Source of the DNA: F23-B02 sp963620985
GTDB taxonomy: Bacteria; Bacillota; Clostridia; Oscillospirales; Oscillospiraceae
Reading direction: 5' to 3'
NCBI GenBank assembly: GCA_963620985.1
Contig: CAVFCI010000029.1
Coordinates: 1-25,040 of the forward strand
Length of the DNA: 25,040 bases
The translations under genes were made by a program, and so were the position numbers. The notes beneath the pieces are model-generated. The model had not been told where the DNA came from and made no database searches. It was given only the letters and a program-made list of their open reading frames with translations. Position 1 is the first letter of the stretch. Each line of letters starts with the position of its first letter. Below, piece by piece: positions 1-6,882 of this stretch.

Positions 1-20
1 GCCGAAAATCACACGAAAAT

Positions 21-149
21 TGTCAGCTGACAGGTGCAAGCAGTTTTGACAGAGCCGATTTTTGCGCAGGCAAGGCAAAGCCCGCAGGGAATACTGTCGT
101 ATTTTCAAGGGCTTTAACGAAGCATGGGCGAAAATCAGCCTGTCAAAAC
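21..149. repeat. Nested inverted-repeat structure in intergenic DNA
   Basis: Seen directly: a perfect 12-bp palindrome (TGTCAGCTGACA) at 21-32 is followed by an imperfect inverted repeat. Its outer arms are 42-67 and 128-149, with a core GTTTTGACAG (43-52) against CTGTCAAAAC (140-149). Nested inside are AAAGCCC (77-83) with GGGCTTT (109-115), and AATAC (90-94) with GTATT (99-103) around a TGTC loop. The nested arms could fold into one long hairpin of about 108 nt. A second 12-bp palindrome (CAGCTTAAGCTG) lies at 170-181. No coding signal is visible here. It could be a dispersed non-coding repeat (MITE/REP-like) or a structured RNA; the window cannot decide between these. Confidence 0.55.
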
Positions 150-187
150 CGGCAGGGTTCAACTCCCGTCAGCTTAAGCTGCATAGG

Positions 188-230
188 GCTCTCGGCAATA
201 CGCAGGATATTGCAGGGAGCTTGCTTTTTT
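188..230 (+). terminator. Intrinsic terminator or attenuator upstream of the propeller lipoprotein gene
   Basis: GCTCTC (188-193) pairs with GGGAGC (215-220) using one G-T wobble. GCAATA (195-200) pairs with TATTGC (208-213), leaving a single mismatch between the two helices and a 7-nt loop. The tail TTGCTTTTTT follows at 221-230. It lies 64 bases before the next start codon, so it either ends a transcript coming from left of the window or attenuates transcription into the lipoprotein gene. Confidence 0.55.
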
Positions 231-293
231 ACGAAACATTTTTGTATTGCACAGCGTCAAAAGAACAAATACTAAGCAGGGAGGTAAGGAAGG

Positions 294-1991
294 ATGAAAA
301 AGCTTATTGCAGCTTCGCTGTGCATTGCCCTTGCGCTTGGCCTGTGCGCATGCAGGGCTTCGCAGAGCGCGGCAGGGGACTACTCCGCGGTCTATGCGGC
401 GATAAAGAAGTGTCAGAGCGAAAATCAGACTACGATACGCAACGATGCCGCTGACTATGAGGTGGAAGCGTTCTCTCAGGCACAGGGCAGTCACTCGCAG
501 ACCAACGTGCAGGTGGACGGCATCGACGAGGGCGACCTTATCAAGACAGACGGAAGCTATATCTACTATCTCGATGGCAAAAGCCTTGTTATCTATGAGG
601 CGGCGGGGGAGAACAGCCGCCGAACCGGCTCGGTAACGCTCGGCGAGGATGTCTTCGCATATAATATGTATGTCGAGGACGGTGTTCTGGCGCTGATAGC
701 GGGCTCGTACGGAGCGGATGATTCCGACCGCTCGTGTACGACGGTGTATTACTACGATGTCTCCGATCCGGCAAACGCAAGGCTCACGACATCAACAGGG
801 CAGGACGGCTGGCTCATGACAAGCAGGCTATATGACGGCAGGCTGTATCTCGTCACGAGCTATTATGTCGAGGACGAGACCGTGCGATCAAAGCCCGAGA
901 CCTATGTCCCGCAGCTTTATCTCAACGGTGCATCCAGGCTTGCCGACGGCTCCTGCATAAGCATCATGCCCGAGCCGGCCTCGACCTGCTATACCGTTGC
1001 GGCGGCCTATGACATGAAAAGCGGCGCACTTGCGGCGCACAGAGCCGTCCTCGGTGCTGACGGCACGGTCTATATGAACAAAACGAGCCTGTATCTGAGC
1101 GCGTCGAGGGCAGAGCAGGAGACGCTCAGAGCCTATAAGGAGAGCGTGTACGACGTTTCCGAGTGTGCCTCCGGACAGTATACGGACATTATGAGGCTGA
1201 ATGTCTCCGACCTGTCCTTGGCGGCCTCGGGCACGGTCGAGGGCTATCTCGACAGTCAGTTTTCAATAGACGAGTACAAGGGAAGTGTGCGCGTCGTAAC
1301 GACCTCAACGCCGAGCTATTGGAGCGTATACACGGATGCCGAGCGCGGGCTGGAAAGCTATAAATACGATACCGAGCGCAGCATGATGTCAAGCAATCTG
1401 TATATTCTCGACGGGCAGCTGAATATGCTTTCCTCGGTGGAGGGGCTTGCCGAGAACGAAACTGTATACTCCGTGCGCTTTGACGAAGACTTTGTGTATT
1501 TTTGCACCTTCCGTCAGGTCGATCCGCTCTTTGCCGCCGACGTGTCCGATCCCAAAGCGCCGAAGATACTCAGCGAGCTGAAGCTCAGCGGCTTTTCCGA
1601 ATACCTGCACAAGTGGTCGGATGACAGGCTTTTCGGCCTTGGCAGCGAGGCCGATGAGGACAGCGGCGTGACCGAGGGGCTGAAGCTTGTGATGTTCGAC
1701 ACCTCGGATAAGGCAAACGTCACTGTGAAAAACACCCTGAACCTCGCCGAGGACAGCTATACCTGTGCGCTTTATGACCACACTGCGCTGCTGATATCGC
1801 CCGAGCGCAATATCATAGGCTTCTGCACGAACGAGAGCTATCTGCTGTTTTCCTACAGCGACGAAAACGGCTTTGAAAAGCGCAGCGAGACGGCTCTTGG
1901 CGATAATGATGCGTCTATGCGCGCGGCATATGTCGGAGAATACGCCTATATCGTCTCCGGCAGCGGCATGAGGGTGCTGGATATAAGCTGA
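294..1991 (+). CDS. Secreted lipoprotein with C-terminal-type beta-propeller domain
   Basis: 565 residues. The N-terminus is a lipoprotein signal peptide (MKKLIAASLCIALALGLCAC) with lipobox L17-C18-A19-C20, so the protein is predicted to be lipid-anchored outside the membrane. Residues from about 70 onward match the bacterial beta-propeller family (Pfam Beta_propel, distantly WD40-like). Typical markers are TNVQVDGIDEGDLIKTDG near residue 70 followed by YIYYLDGKSLVIY, and repeated blades with VYYYDVSDP and LVMFDTSD. The last residues (YIVSGSGMRVLDIS) look like a natural final blade strand, so the gene appears complete. The start is supported by AGGGAGGT eight bases upstream of ATG. The molecular function of the family is not established. 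The gene stands alone: a terminator-like hairpin precedes it and the feo promoter begins 17 bases after its stop. Confidence 0.85.
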   Translation: MKKLIAASLCIALALGLCACRASQSAAGDYSAVYAAIKKCQSENQTTIRNDAADYEVEAFSQAQGSHSQTNVQVDGIDEGDLIKTDGSYIYYLDGKSLVIYEAAGENSRRTGSVTLGEDVFAYNMYVEDGVLALIAGSYGADDSDRSCTTVYYYDVSDPANARLTTSTGQDGWLMTSRLYDGRLYLVTSYYVEDETVRSKPETYVPQLYLNGASRLADGSCISIMPEPASTCYTVAAAYDMKSGALAAHRAVLGADGTVYMNKTSLYLSASRAEQETLRAYKESVYDVSECASGQYTDIMRLNVSDLSLAASGTVEGYLDSQFSIDEYKGSVRVVTTSTPSYWSVYTDAERGLESYKYDTERSMMSSNLYILDGQLNMLSSVEGLAENETVYSVRFDEDFVYFCTFRQVDPLFAADVSDPKAPKILSELKLSGFSEYLHKWSDDRLFGLGSEADEDSGVTEGLKLVMFDTSDKANVTVKNTLNLAEDSYTCALYDHTALLISPERNIIGFCTNESYLLFSYSDENGFEKRSETALGDNDASMRAAYVGEYAYIVSGSGMRVLDIS

Positions 1992-2008
1992 CAGCGACTG
2001 TTTGAGCA

Positions 2009-2060
2009 TTGACAAAACCTCCGCGTTAGCGTAAACTAACATACGTTAGGCGAGACTAAC
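2009..2060 (+). promoter_or_regulatory. feo promoter overlapped by a tandem dyad operator
   Basis: A perfect -35 TTGACA lies at 2009-2014, then 17 bp, then a -10-like TAAACT at 2032-2037. Two inverted repeats of the form GTTAG-N6-CTAAC occupy 2025-2040 and 2045-2060, exactly 20 bp apart, so on the same face of the helix. A third half-site TTAG is at 2064-2067. The first dyad covers the -10. TTAG...CTAA dyads resemble sites of the DtxR/IdeR family of metal-dependent repressors, and a feo operon is a natural target. The regulator assignment is inference. Confidence 0.7.
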
Positions 2061-2082
2061 GTCTTAGCACTGCCGCGGAGGT
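2017..2082 (+). promoter_or_regulatory. Inverted repeat covering the feoA ribosome binding site
   Basis: ACCTCCGCG at 2017-2025 is the exact reverse complement of CGCGGAGGT at 2074-2082, which contains the feoA Shine-Dalgarno GGAGGT. Between the arms sit the two small stem-loops formed by the operator dyads, for example ACGTTAG (2043-2049) with CTAACGT (2056-2062). The left arm lies upstream of the expected start site of the feo promoter (about 2044). Only transcripts reading through from the upstream gene would therefore carry the anti-Shine-Dalgarno arm. Confidence 0.5.
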
Positions 2083-2087
2083 ATTTT

Positions 2088-2321
2088 ATGACACTTGATA
2101 AGCTGCCGATAGGCAAACCCGCAATAATTCTCACGGTCGGCGGAGAAGGGGATCTGCGCTGCCATCTGCTTGATATGGGACTGATACCGCACACGGAGGT
2201 GACGGTGCGCAAGGTAGCGCCGCTGGGCGACCCCATGGAGCTGTATCTTCGGGGCTATACTATGACCCTGCGCAAGGAGGATGCCGCGCGCATAGAGGTC
2301 AGAGCCAAGGAGGATATCTGA
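2088..2321 (+). CDS. feoA: Ferrous iron transport protein A (FeoA)
   Basis: 77 residues, the usual size of this small SH3-like cytoplasmic protein, which acts with FeoB in Fe(II) uptake. The family signature is visible: LDKLPIGKPAIILTVGG at the N-terminus, the core LRCHLLDMGLIPHTEVTVRKVAPLGDPMELYLRGYTMTLRK (about 23-62), and a short charged tail. The start is fixed by GGAGGT at 2077-2082, five bases before ATG. The stop is two bases before the feoB start, so the two are very likely translationally coupled. Expression is probably iron-controlled through the tandem operator upstream. The role of FeoA is still debated; regulation of the FeoB GTPase is the usual proposal. Confidence 0.95.
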   Translation: MTLDKLPIGKPAIILTVGGEGDLRCHLLDMGLIPHTEVTVRKVAPLGDPMELYLRGYTMTLRKEDAARIEVRAKEDI

Positions 2322-2323
2322 CC

Positions 2324-4333
2324 ATGCTCCTTGCTCTTGTGGGAAATCAGAACTGCGGAAAAACAACGCTTTTCAATCAGCTCACCGGCTCGAACCAGCA
2401 CGTCGGCAACTTCCCCGGCGTTACGATAGAGCACAAGCTCGGACAGGTAATCGGCTGGAAAAACTACGAGCTTGTCGATCTGCCGGGCATCTACTCCATC
2501 CGCCCGTACTCCGGTGAGGAAAAGGTGACGCGCGATTTCATAATCGACCGCAGGCCGGACGCGATAATAAACATCGTCGATGCGACGAACATTGAGCGCA
2601 ACCTCTATCTGACGCTCCAGCTCATCGAAATGGGCAAGCCAATGGTGCTCGCGCTCAACATGATGGATGAGCTTTTGGGCAACCACGGCAGCGTTGATAT
2701 ACAAAAGCTGTCCGACCGGCTGGGCATACCGGTCGTACCGATAGCGGCGGCGAAGAACGACGGCGTTGAGGAGCTCATGCGCGTCGTCGCCGAGACTGCC
2801 GAGAATGCGCACAAACCGCGCAGGATAGACTTCTGCTCGGCAGGCCCCGTGCACCGCTGCATACATACCGTCAGCCACGTCGTAGAGGATCACGCCGAAA
2901 AGATAGGTGTGCCACCGCGCTTTGCCGCGACACGGGTCATCGAGGAGGACACGGATATCATTTCCGCTCTGAAGCTCAGCGAAAACGAGCTTGAGCTCGT
3001 CGGGCACGCCGTGCTCGAAATGGAAAACGAGGGCGGACTTGACCGCAACGCAGCCCTTGCCGAGATGCGCTACCGCTTCATAGAGGCCGTGTGCTCCGAG
3101 TGCGTCACAAAGGCGCGCGAGAGCAGGGAAATGCTGCGCAGCATAAAGATAGACAAGGTACTCACGAACAAATACCTTGCCATACCGACGTTTATAGCCA
3201 TCATGGGCTTCATATTCTGGATGACCTTCAGCGTGCTGGGCAAGTGGCTGTCGGATATTCTGGCACTGGGCATCGACAGCGTGACGGAGCTTGTCGATAA
3301 TGCGCTGACGGCCTACGGCTTAAATCCGGTCGTACACAGCCTTGTCATTGACGGCGTGTTTGCCGGTGTGGGCAGCATGCTCAGCTTCCTGCCGCTTATC
3401 GTTGTGCTGTTTTTCTTCCTCGCCATTCTGGAGGACAGCGGCTATATGTCGCGTGTGGCCTTCGTTATGGATAAGCTGCTGCGCCGCATCGGACTGTCAG
3501 GCCGCAGCTTTGTGCCGATGCTAATCGGCTTCGGCTGCTCGGTGCCCGCGATAATGGCGACGCGCACCCTCTCGTCCGAGCGCGACCGCAAAATGACGAT
3601 GCTGCTCATCCCGTTTATGAGCTGCTCTGCGAAGATACCGATCTACGCGGTGTTTACGGCGGCGTTTTTCCCGAATAACGGCGGTCTGGTAATGACCTGC
3701 CTGTATGTTTTCGGAATGCTCGTCGGCATCATAGCGGCAAAGGTCCTGAGCAAAACGGCCTTTACGGGCAAGCCCGTGCCCTTCGTCATGGAGCTTCCGA
3801 ATTACCGCATGCCGTCGCTCAAAACCGTGCTGCTGCTCATGTGGGAAAAGGCATGGGACTTTATCCGCCGCGCCTTCACGGTCATATTCGCGGCGACCAT
3901 CGTGATATGGTTTTTGCAGAACTTCGACGTTCGCCTCAACGTTGTGGGGCAGGGCAGCGGCGACAGCCTGCTTGCCATACTCGGAACGTGGCTCGCACCC
4001 GTGTTTGCGCCCCTTGGCTTCGGCGACTGGCGTGTGGCAACAGCGCTCGTGACCGGCCTCATGGCAAAGGAGGCGGTCATAAGCACGCTCGGCGTTCTTA
4101 TGGGAGTCGGCGCAAACCTCGGCAGTGCGGCGCTGGGAAGCCTGTTCACGCTGCCCTCGGCGGTGAGCTTTCTGGTCTTCTGCCTGCTGTATACGCCCTG
4201 CGTGGCCGCGCTTGCGGCTCTCCGGCGCGAGCTCGGCAGCGGAGTGAAAACGCTGCTCGTCATGCTCTCGCAGTGCTGCGTGGCGTGGCTTGCGGCCTTT
4301 TGCGTGTATACGCTCATGGGAGTGATGCTCTGA
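2324..4333 (+). CDS. feoB: Ferrous iron transporter FeoB, GTPase-permease
   Basis: 669 residues, within the normal FeoB range. The N-terminal G domain shows G1 GNQNCGKT (7-14), a G2 threonine at 34, G3 DLPG (52-55), and G4 NMMD (112-115). A helical linker follows, and from about residue 285 a polytopic membrane part with two gate-type segments (the first includes EDSGYMSRVAFVMD) and the conserved FVPMLIGFGCSVPAIMATR. The protein imports Fe(II) across the cytoplasmic membrane with GTP hydrolysis regulating the pore. It starts two bases after feoA and is followed almost directly by a 43-residue Cys-rich gene. No key motif appears lost. Under anaerobic conditions Fe(II) is the main soluble iron form, which suits the inferred lifestyle. 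Confidence 0.97.
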   Translation: MLLALVGNQNCGKTTLFNQLTGSNQHVGNFPGVTIEHKLGQVIGWKNYELVDLPGIYSIRPYSGEEKVTRDFIIDRRPDAIINIVDATNIERNLYLTLQLIEMGKPMVLALNMMDELLGNHGSVDIQKLSDRLGIPVVPIAAAKNDGVEELMRVVAETAENAHKPRRIDFCSAGPVHRCIHTVSHVVEDHAEKIGVPPRFAATRVIEEDTDIISALKLSENELELVGHAVLEMENEGGLDRNAALAEMRYRFIEAVCSECVTKARESREMLRSIKIDKVLTNKYLAIPTFIAIMGFIFWMTFSVLGKWLSDILALGIDSVTELVDNALTAYGLNPVVHSLVIDGVFAGVGSMLSFLPLIVVLFFFLAILEDSGYMSRVAFVMDKLLRRIGLSGRSFVPMLIGFGCSVPAIMATRTLSSERDRKMTMLLIPFMSCSAKIPIYAVFTAAFFPNNGGLVMTCLYVFGMLVGIIAAKVLSKTAFTGKPVPFVMELPNYRMPSLKTVLLLMWEKAWDFIRRAFTVIFAATIVIWFLQNFDVRLNVVGQGSGDSLLAILGTWLAPVFAPLGFGDWRVATALVTGLMAKEAVISTLGVLMGVGANLGSAALGSLFTLPSAVSFLVFCLLYTPCVAALAALRRELGSGVKTLLVMLSQCCVAWLAAFCVYTLMGVML

Positions 4334-4334
4334 T

Positions 4335-4466
4335 ATGGAAGTCATCATAATAGCGGTGCTCGCGGTGTGGCTCGTGCTCGCCGTGCGCAGCATGAAAAAG
4401 GGCAGAGGCTGCTGCGCAGGCAAATGCTCCGGCTGCTCGCAAAACTGCCGCGACTGCAAAAAATAA
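4335..4466 (+). CDS. FeoB-associated Cys-rich membrane protein (43 aa)
   Basis: A short ORF whose ATG begins two bases after the last base of the feoB stop codon. The translation starts MEVIIIAVLAVWLVLAVRSM, a single transmembrane helix (about residues 3-18). A basic segment KKGRG and a Cys-rich tail follow, with Cys at 26, 27, 31, 34, 38 and 41, ending in two Lys before the TAA. Size, position and layout match the FeoB-associated Cys-rich membrane protein family found after feoB in clostridia, thought to fill a FeoC-like or metal-handling role. Function is inferred from family and location. It has no separate Shine-Dalgarno, so coupling to feoB is likely. Confidence 0.88.
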   Translation: MEVIIIAVLAVWLVLAVRSMKKGRGCCAGKCSGCSQNCRDCKK

Positions 4467-4470
4467 GACC

Positions 4471-4509
4471 ATAAGAAAAAACAAAGGGGAAGCCGGCCAG
4501 CTTCCCCTT
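4471..4509 (-). terminator. Intrinsic terminator of the rubrerythrin gene
   Basis: A perfect 10-bp stem, AAGGGGAAGC (4484-4493) with GCTTCCCCTT (4500-4509), has a six-base loop. Read on the minus strand it is followed by TTGTTTTTTC, a proper U-tract. On the plus strand the tail is AAAATTTT, so it works best for the minus-strand gene, though it may also stop plus-strand feo transcripts. Confidence 0.75.
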
Positions 4510-4522
4510 AAAATTTTGCTTC

Positions 4523-5089
4523 TTACTTAAAGTATCTTGCCAGCAGACCCTCGAAAGCCTTGCCGTGGCGAGCCTCGTCGCGAGCCATCTCATGGACGGT
4601 GTCGTGGATAGCGTCGAGGTTATACTGCTTTGCAAGCTTTGCAAGCTCGAACTTGCCGGCGGTCGCGCCGTTTTCCGCGTCAACGCGCATCTCGAGATTC
4701 TTTTTGGTGGAATCGGTGATAACCTCGCCGAGGAGCTCAGCAAACTTTGCCGCGTGCTCGGCCTCCTCGTAAGCTGCCTTCTCCCAGTAAAGGCCGATCT
4801 CGGGATAGCCCTCGCGGTGGGCAACACGCGCCATCGCAAGGTACATGCCGACCTCGGAGCACTCGCCCTCGAAGTTTGCGCGCAGTCCGCTGATGATCTC
4901 CTCGCGGACATTTTCGGGAACGTCTGCGCCGAAGGTCTTGCCGACGCCGACCACATGCTCTGCCGCCCAGGTCTTTTCCTCGGACTGCATGGTGAACTTA
5001 CTGCCGGGAACGTTGCAGATCGGGCACTTCTCGGGGGGAGTGTCGCCTTCGTGAACATAGCCGCATACGGGGCATACCCATTTTGCCAT
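4523..5089 (-). CDS. rbr: Reverse rubrerythrin (rubredoxin domain first)
   Basis: 188 residues. The N-terminal rubredoxin-like domain has CPVC (Cys6, Cys9) and CPIC (Cys22, Cys25) to bind one iron. A ferritin-like four-helix domain follows with diiron ligand motifs FEGECSE (73-79), EEAEHA (108-113), E139, and VHEMARDEARH (165-175). Placing rubredoxin before the ferritin-like domain defines reverse rubrerythrins, which in Clostridium reduce hydrogen peroxide (and oxygen) to water with electrons from NADH via a reductase. The protein is cytoplasmic. Start: AGGAGGT precedes ATG by a short spacer. A promoter-like region with a cop-box-type sequence lies upstream. The feo operon on the opposite strand converges on it, so iron uptake and peroxide defence are adjacent. 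Confidence 0.93.
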   Translation of the reverse strand: MAKWVCPVCGYVHEGDTPPEKCPICNVPGSKFTMQSEEKTWAAEHVVGVGKTFGADVPENVREEIISGLRANFEGECSEVGMYLAMARVAHREGYPEIGLYWEKAAYEEAEHAAKFAELLGEVITDSTKKNLEMRVDAENGATAGKFELAKLAKQYNLDAIHDTVHEMARDEARHGKAFEGLLARYFK

Positions 5090-5167
5090 AATATTTTACC
5101 TCCTGAAATAAATACACTTTACACTTTACTTTAAATATTGAACGACGTGTTTCGTCTTTCTGTACTT

Positions 5168-5211
5168 ATTATAATAGGAGACAAGTTGTACAACTGTAGC
5201 ATATACTACAG
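5168..5211 (-). promoter_or_regulatory. Putative rbr promoter with overlapping palindromic operator
   Basis: Read on the minus strand, a TATAAT lies at 5173-5168. Upstream of it is a 10-bp palindrome GTTGTACAAC (5185-5194). It overlaps TACAACTGTA (5189-5198), an exact TACANNTGTA cop-box as used by CopY/BlaI/MecI-type repressors. A further dyad, CTGTAG (5194-5199) with CTACAG (5206-5211), is separated by six bases. No good -35 is visible; the operator sits where it would be. The repressor family is inferred from the motif only. Confidence 0.45.
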
Positions 5212-5258
5212 AACAACAATGTTTTTAGAAATTTCACACAGAGTCATACATTATAATA

Positions 5259-6212
5259 CTACTCGACGAGCGCGGCTATCGCCGGACCTGCGGCCTTGCC
5301 GAACAGCCGTATCGCGGCCAGCGCCTCCTGCAGGGTGTTGCCGTTGCTGCCGACCTCAAGTATCATCGAGCCCGGCGTGAGCTGCTGATTGTACCGGTAC
5401 TGACTGAGCGTTATGGGGCGCATGAGGCTGGGGTAAGCCTGACACACCGCGTTTTGCAGATACACCGCAAGGCTCAGATTCTGCCGCCAGTTCGGGTGCT
5501 CCAGACCGCTTGCACTGCTGCCGACAAACAGCATCACCTGACTTGCGCATACGCCCTGCTCGGTGGCGGTGGTCTTGTACGTCACAGTGTCCGAGCACAG
5601 CGCGTCGCGGTGCAGGTCGATGACTATCCTGATGCTCGGATAGTCGGCGAGATATTTTTCTGTCGCCTCGCAGCTGCGGTTATACGAGCCGGTGTAGCTC
5701 GGGTAGTCGAACACCTGTGTGTCATGGATGACGTTCAGGCCGCAGTCTTCAAATATCTGCGCAAGCTCCGTGCCGACGCGGATGACGTTGAGACTCTGGT
5801 CGAGCGTGCGGTTCGTGCCGAGATCGTCGTATTTGTCCAGTCCGGCGGGGGAGTAGGCCTCGCTGGAATGGGTGTGTATGATGAGTATCTGCGGCTGTCC
5901 GGCCTCGAGGCGCAGCGGGCAGCCCTCGGCGAGTATGGCGTTTATGTCGATATCGTAGCCCGAGCCGTTTTTTATAGATAGTCCGCCGGATATCGTCGTC
6001 GGTATTATCGTCGGCGCGGGCGCGGCGCTCGATACCGGTGCGGGCGTGTCCACAGGTGCGGCGGAGGGAGCTGCGCTCTCCTGTACGCTTTCTGCCGGCA
6101 AGACCGTGCTTTTTGCGCTCTCGCCGCCGCCGGTGCGCAGATACACCGCGAAAAGAAGCAGGCAGCACAGGGCAAGTCCGCCCGCAAGGATCACTTTGAG
6201 TTTTTTCAGCAT
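5259..6212 (-). CDS. spoIIP: Stage II sporulation protein P (SpoIIP), cell-wall amidase/endopeptidase
   Basis: 317 residues from the chosen ATG at 6212, preceded by a strong GAGGGAGGG. An in-frame ATG 14 codons earlier lacks such a site. Layout: one N-terminal transmembrane segment (about 7-24), an Ala/Pro/Thr-rich linker (31-75), then the SpoIIP domain. Conserved motifs are HTHSSEAY (113-120), DLHRDA (199-204) and LEVGSNGNT (285-293). These hold the zinc ligands H113 and H200 and the catalytic-region residues H115, E118 and E286. SpoIIP is a bifunctional peptidoglycan amidase and endopeptidase that works with SpoIID and SpoIIM to thin septal wall during engulfment of the forespore. Its presence indicates an endospore former. 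No terminator is obvious before rbr. Confidence 0.93.
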   Translation of the reverse strand: MLKKLKVILAGGLALCCLLLFAVYLRTGGGESAKSTVLPAESVQESAAPSAAPVDTPAPVSSAAPAPTIIPTTISGGLSIKNGSGYDIDINAILAEGCPLRLEAGQPQILIIHTHSSEAYSPAGLDKYDDLGTNRTLDQSLNVIRVGTELAQIFEDCGLNVIHDTQVFDYPSYTGSYNRSCEATEKYLADYPSIRIVIDLHRDALCSDTVTYKTTATEQGVCASQVMLFVGSSASGLEHPNWRQNLSLAVYLQNAVCQAYPSLMRPITLSQYRYNQQLTPGSMILEVGSNGNTLQEALAAIRLFGKAAGPAIAALVE

Positions 6213-6261
6213 ACCGAGCCCTCCCTCGGATAATTCTATTGCCGTGCGGAACAAAATATGC

Positions 6262-6290
6262 TGTACATATAGATCGCGCTGTGGTATGAT
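6262..6290 (+). promoter_or_regulatory. Probable promoter of the TSCPD gene
   Basis: TGTACA (6262-6267), a 17-bp spacer and TATGAT (6285-6290), with an extended -10 TG at 6282-6283. It lies 61 bases upstream of the TSCPD start codon, in the divergent gap with spoIIP. Confidence 0.5.
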
Positions 6291-6351
6291 CTATGTGCAG
6301 CGGTATGCTGCGTTATGTAAACCTGCAATATTCAAAATACGAGGTGAGAGT

Positions 6352-6594
6352 ATGCATATTACTTACCGGCCCAAGGGCGTATGCTCGCAGCTTTTCGAGA
6401 TCGACGTTGAGGACGGACGCATAGAAAAAGTGGAGGTCAAGGGCGGCTGCGACGGCAATTTGCAGGGCATTTCGCGGCTGCTGGTGGGGATGAAGGTCGA
6501 GGATGCGGCAGAGCGGCTTGCGGGTATAAGGTGCGGCTGTAAGAGCACCGCCTGCCCCGATCAGCTTTCGAGGGCGCTGAAAAACTGCATATAA
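6352..6594 (+). CDS. Small TSCPD domain protein
   Basis: 80 residues, a stand-alone copy of the TSCPD domain named for its Cys-Pro-Asp signature, seen here as STACPDQLSRAL near the end. Other matching features are YRPKGVCSQLFEIDVEDG at the N-terminus, a GGCDGNLQGISRLLVGM core, and RCGCKS with several conserved cysteines (Cys11, 33, 61, 63, 68). The same domain occurs at the C-terminus of some class II ribonucleotide reductases. Free-standing clostridial versions are annotated as a TSCPD family without proven function; metal or nucleotide binding is a guess. Start supported by GAGGTGAG four bases upstream. Monocistronic by context: its own promoter, then a long AT-rich gap. Confidence 0.85.
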   Translation: MHITYRPKGVCSQLFEIDVEDGRIEKVEVKGGCDGNLQGISRLLVGMKVEDAAERLAGIRCGCKSTACPDQLSRALKNCI

Positions 6595-6847
6595 AAACGG
6601 CGATTTAGTTTACATAATATTTTTTCATAACGCGATTGATTTACATAACGTTATACACATGATTAATATTTGTAATAATTTTTACGGTTTTTTAAGAATT
6701 TGTTGTCGAAATTCGGCTTTTGTGCAAGCTGACTAAGGCACAAAATGATGTGCTTTAAGCCCTGAAAGCTCCTAAATCTTGCGGTTTTTGAAGCTCTTAT
6801 GTGAAATATGCACAATTCGACACGGGTCAATTTGTGCAATATAACTA

Positions 6848-6877
6848 TTTACTCGTTTGCAAAAGTTCCGTTATAAT
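6848..6877 (+). promoter_or_regulatory. Probable promoter of the SleB-type hydrolase gene
   Basis: TATAAT at 6872-6877 with a weak -35 TTTACT at 6848-6853 (18-bp spacer). The start codon is at 6950, giving a leader of about 65 bases. Confidence 0.5.
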
Positions 6878-6882
6878 AAATA

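Noticed and set aside
155..167. GGGTTCAACTCCC resembling a tRNA or tmRNA T-arm
   Set aside because: Only about three base pairs of stem; no matching acceptor, anticodon arm or tmRNA tag nearby.
62..454. Plus-strand frame covering the upstream hairpin region
   Set aside because: No ribosome site, runs through the terminator hairpin and overlaps the lipoprotein signal-peptide coding region in another frame.
3521..4459. Long antisense frame over feoB and the Cys-rich gene
   Set aside because: Basic low-complexity text with no domain, opposite a fully conserved FeoB.
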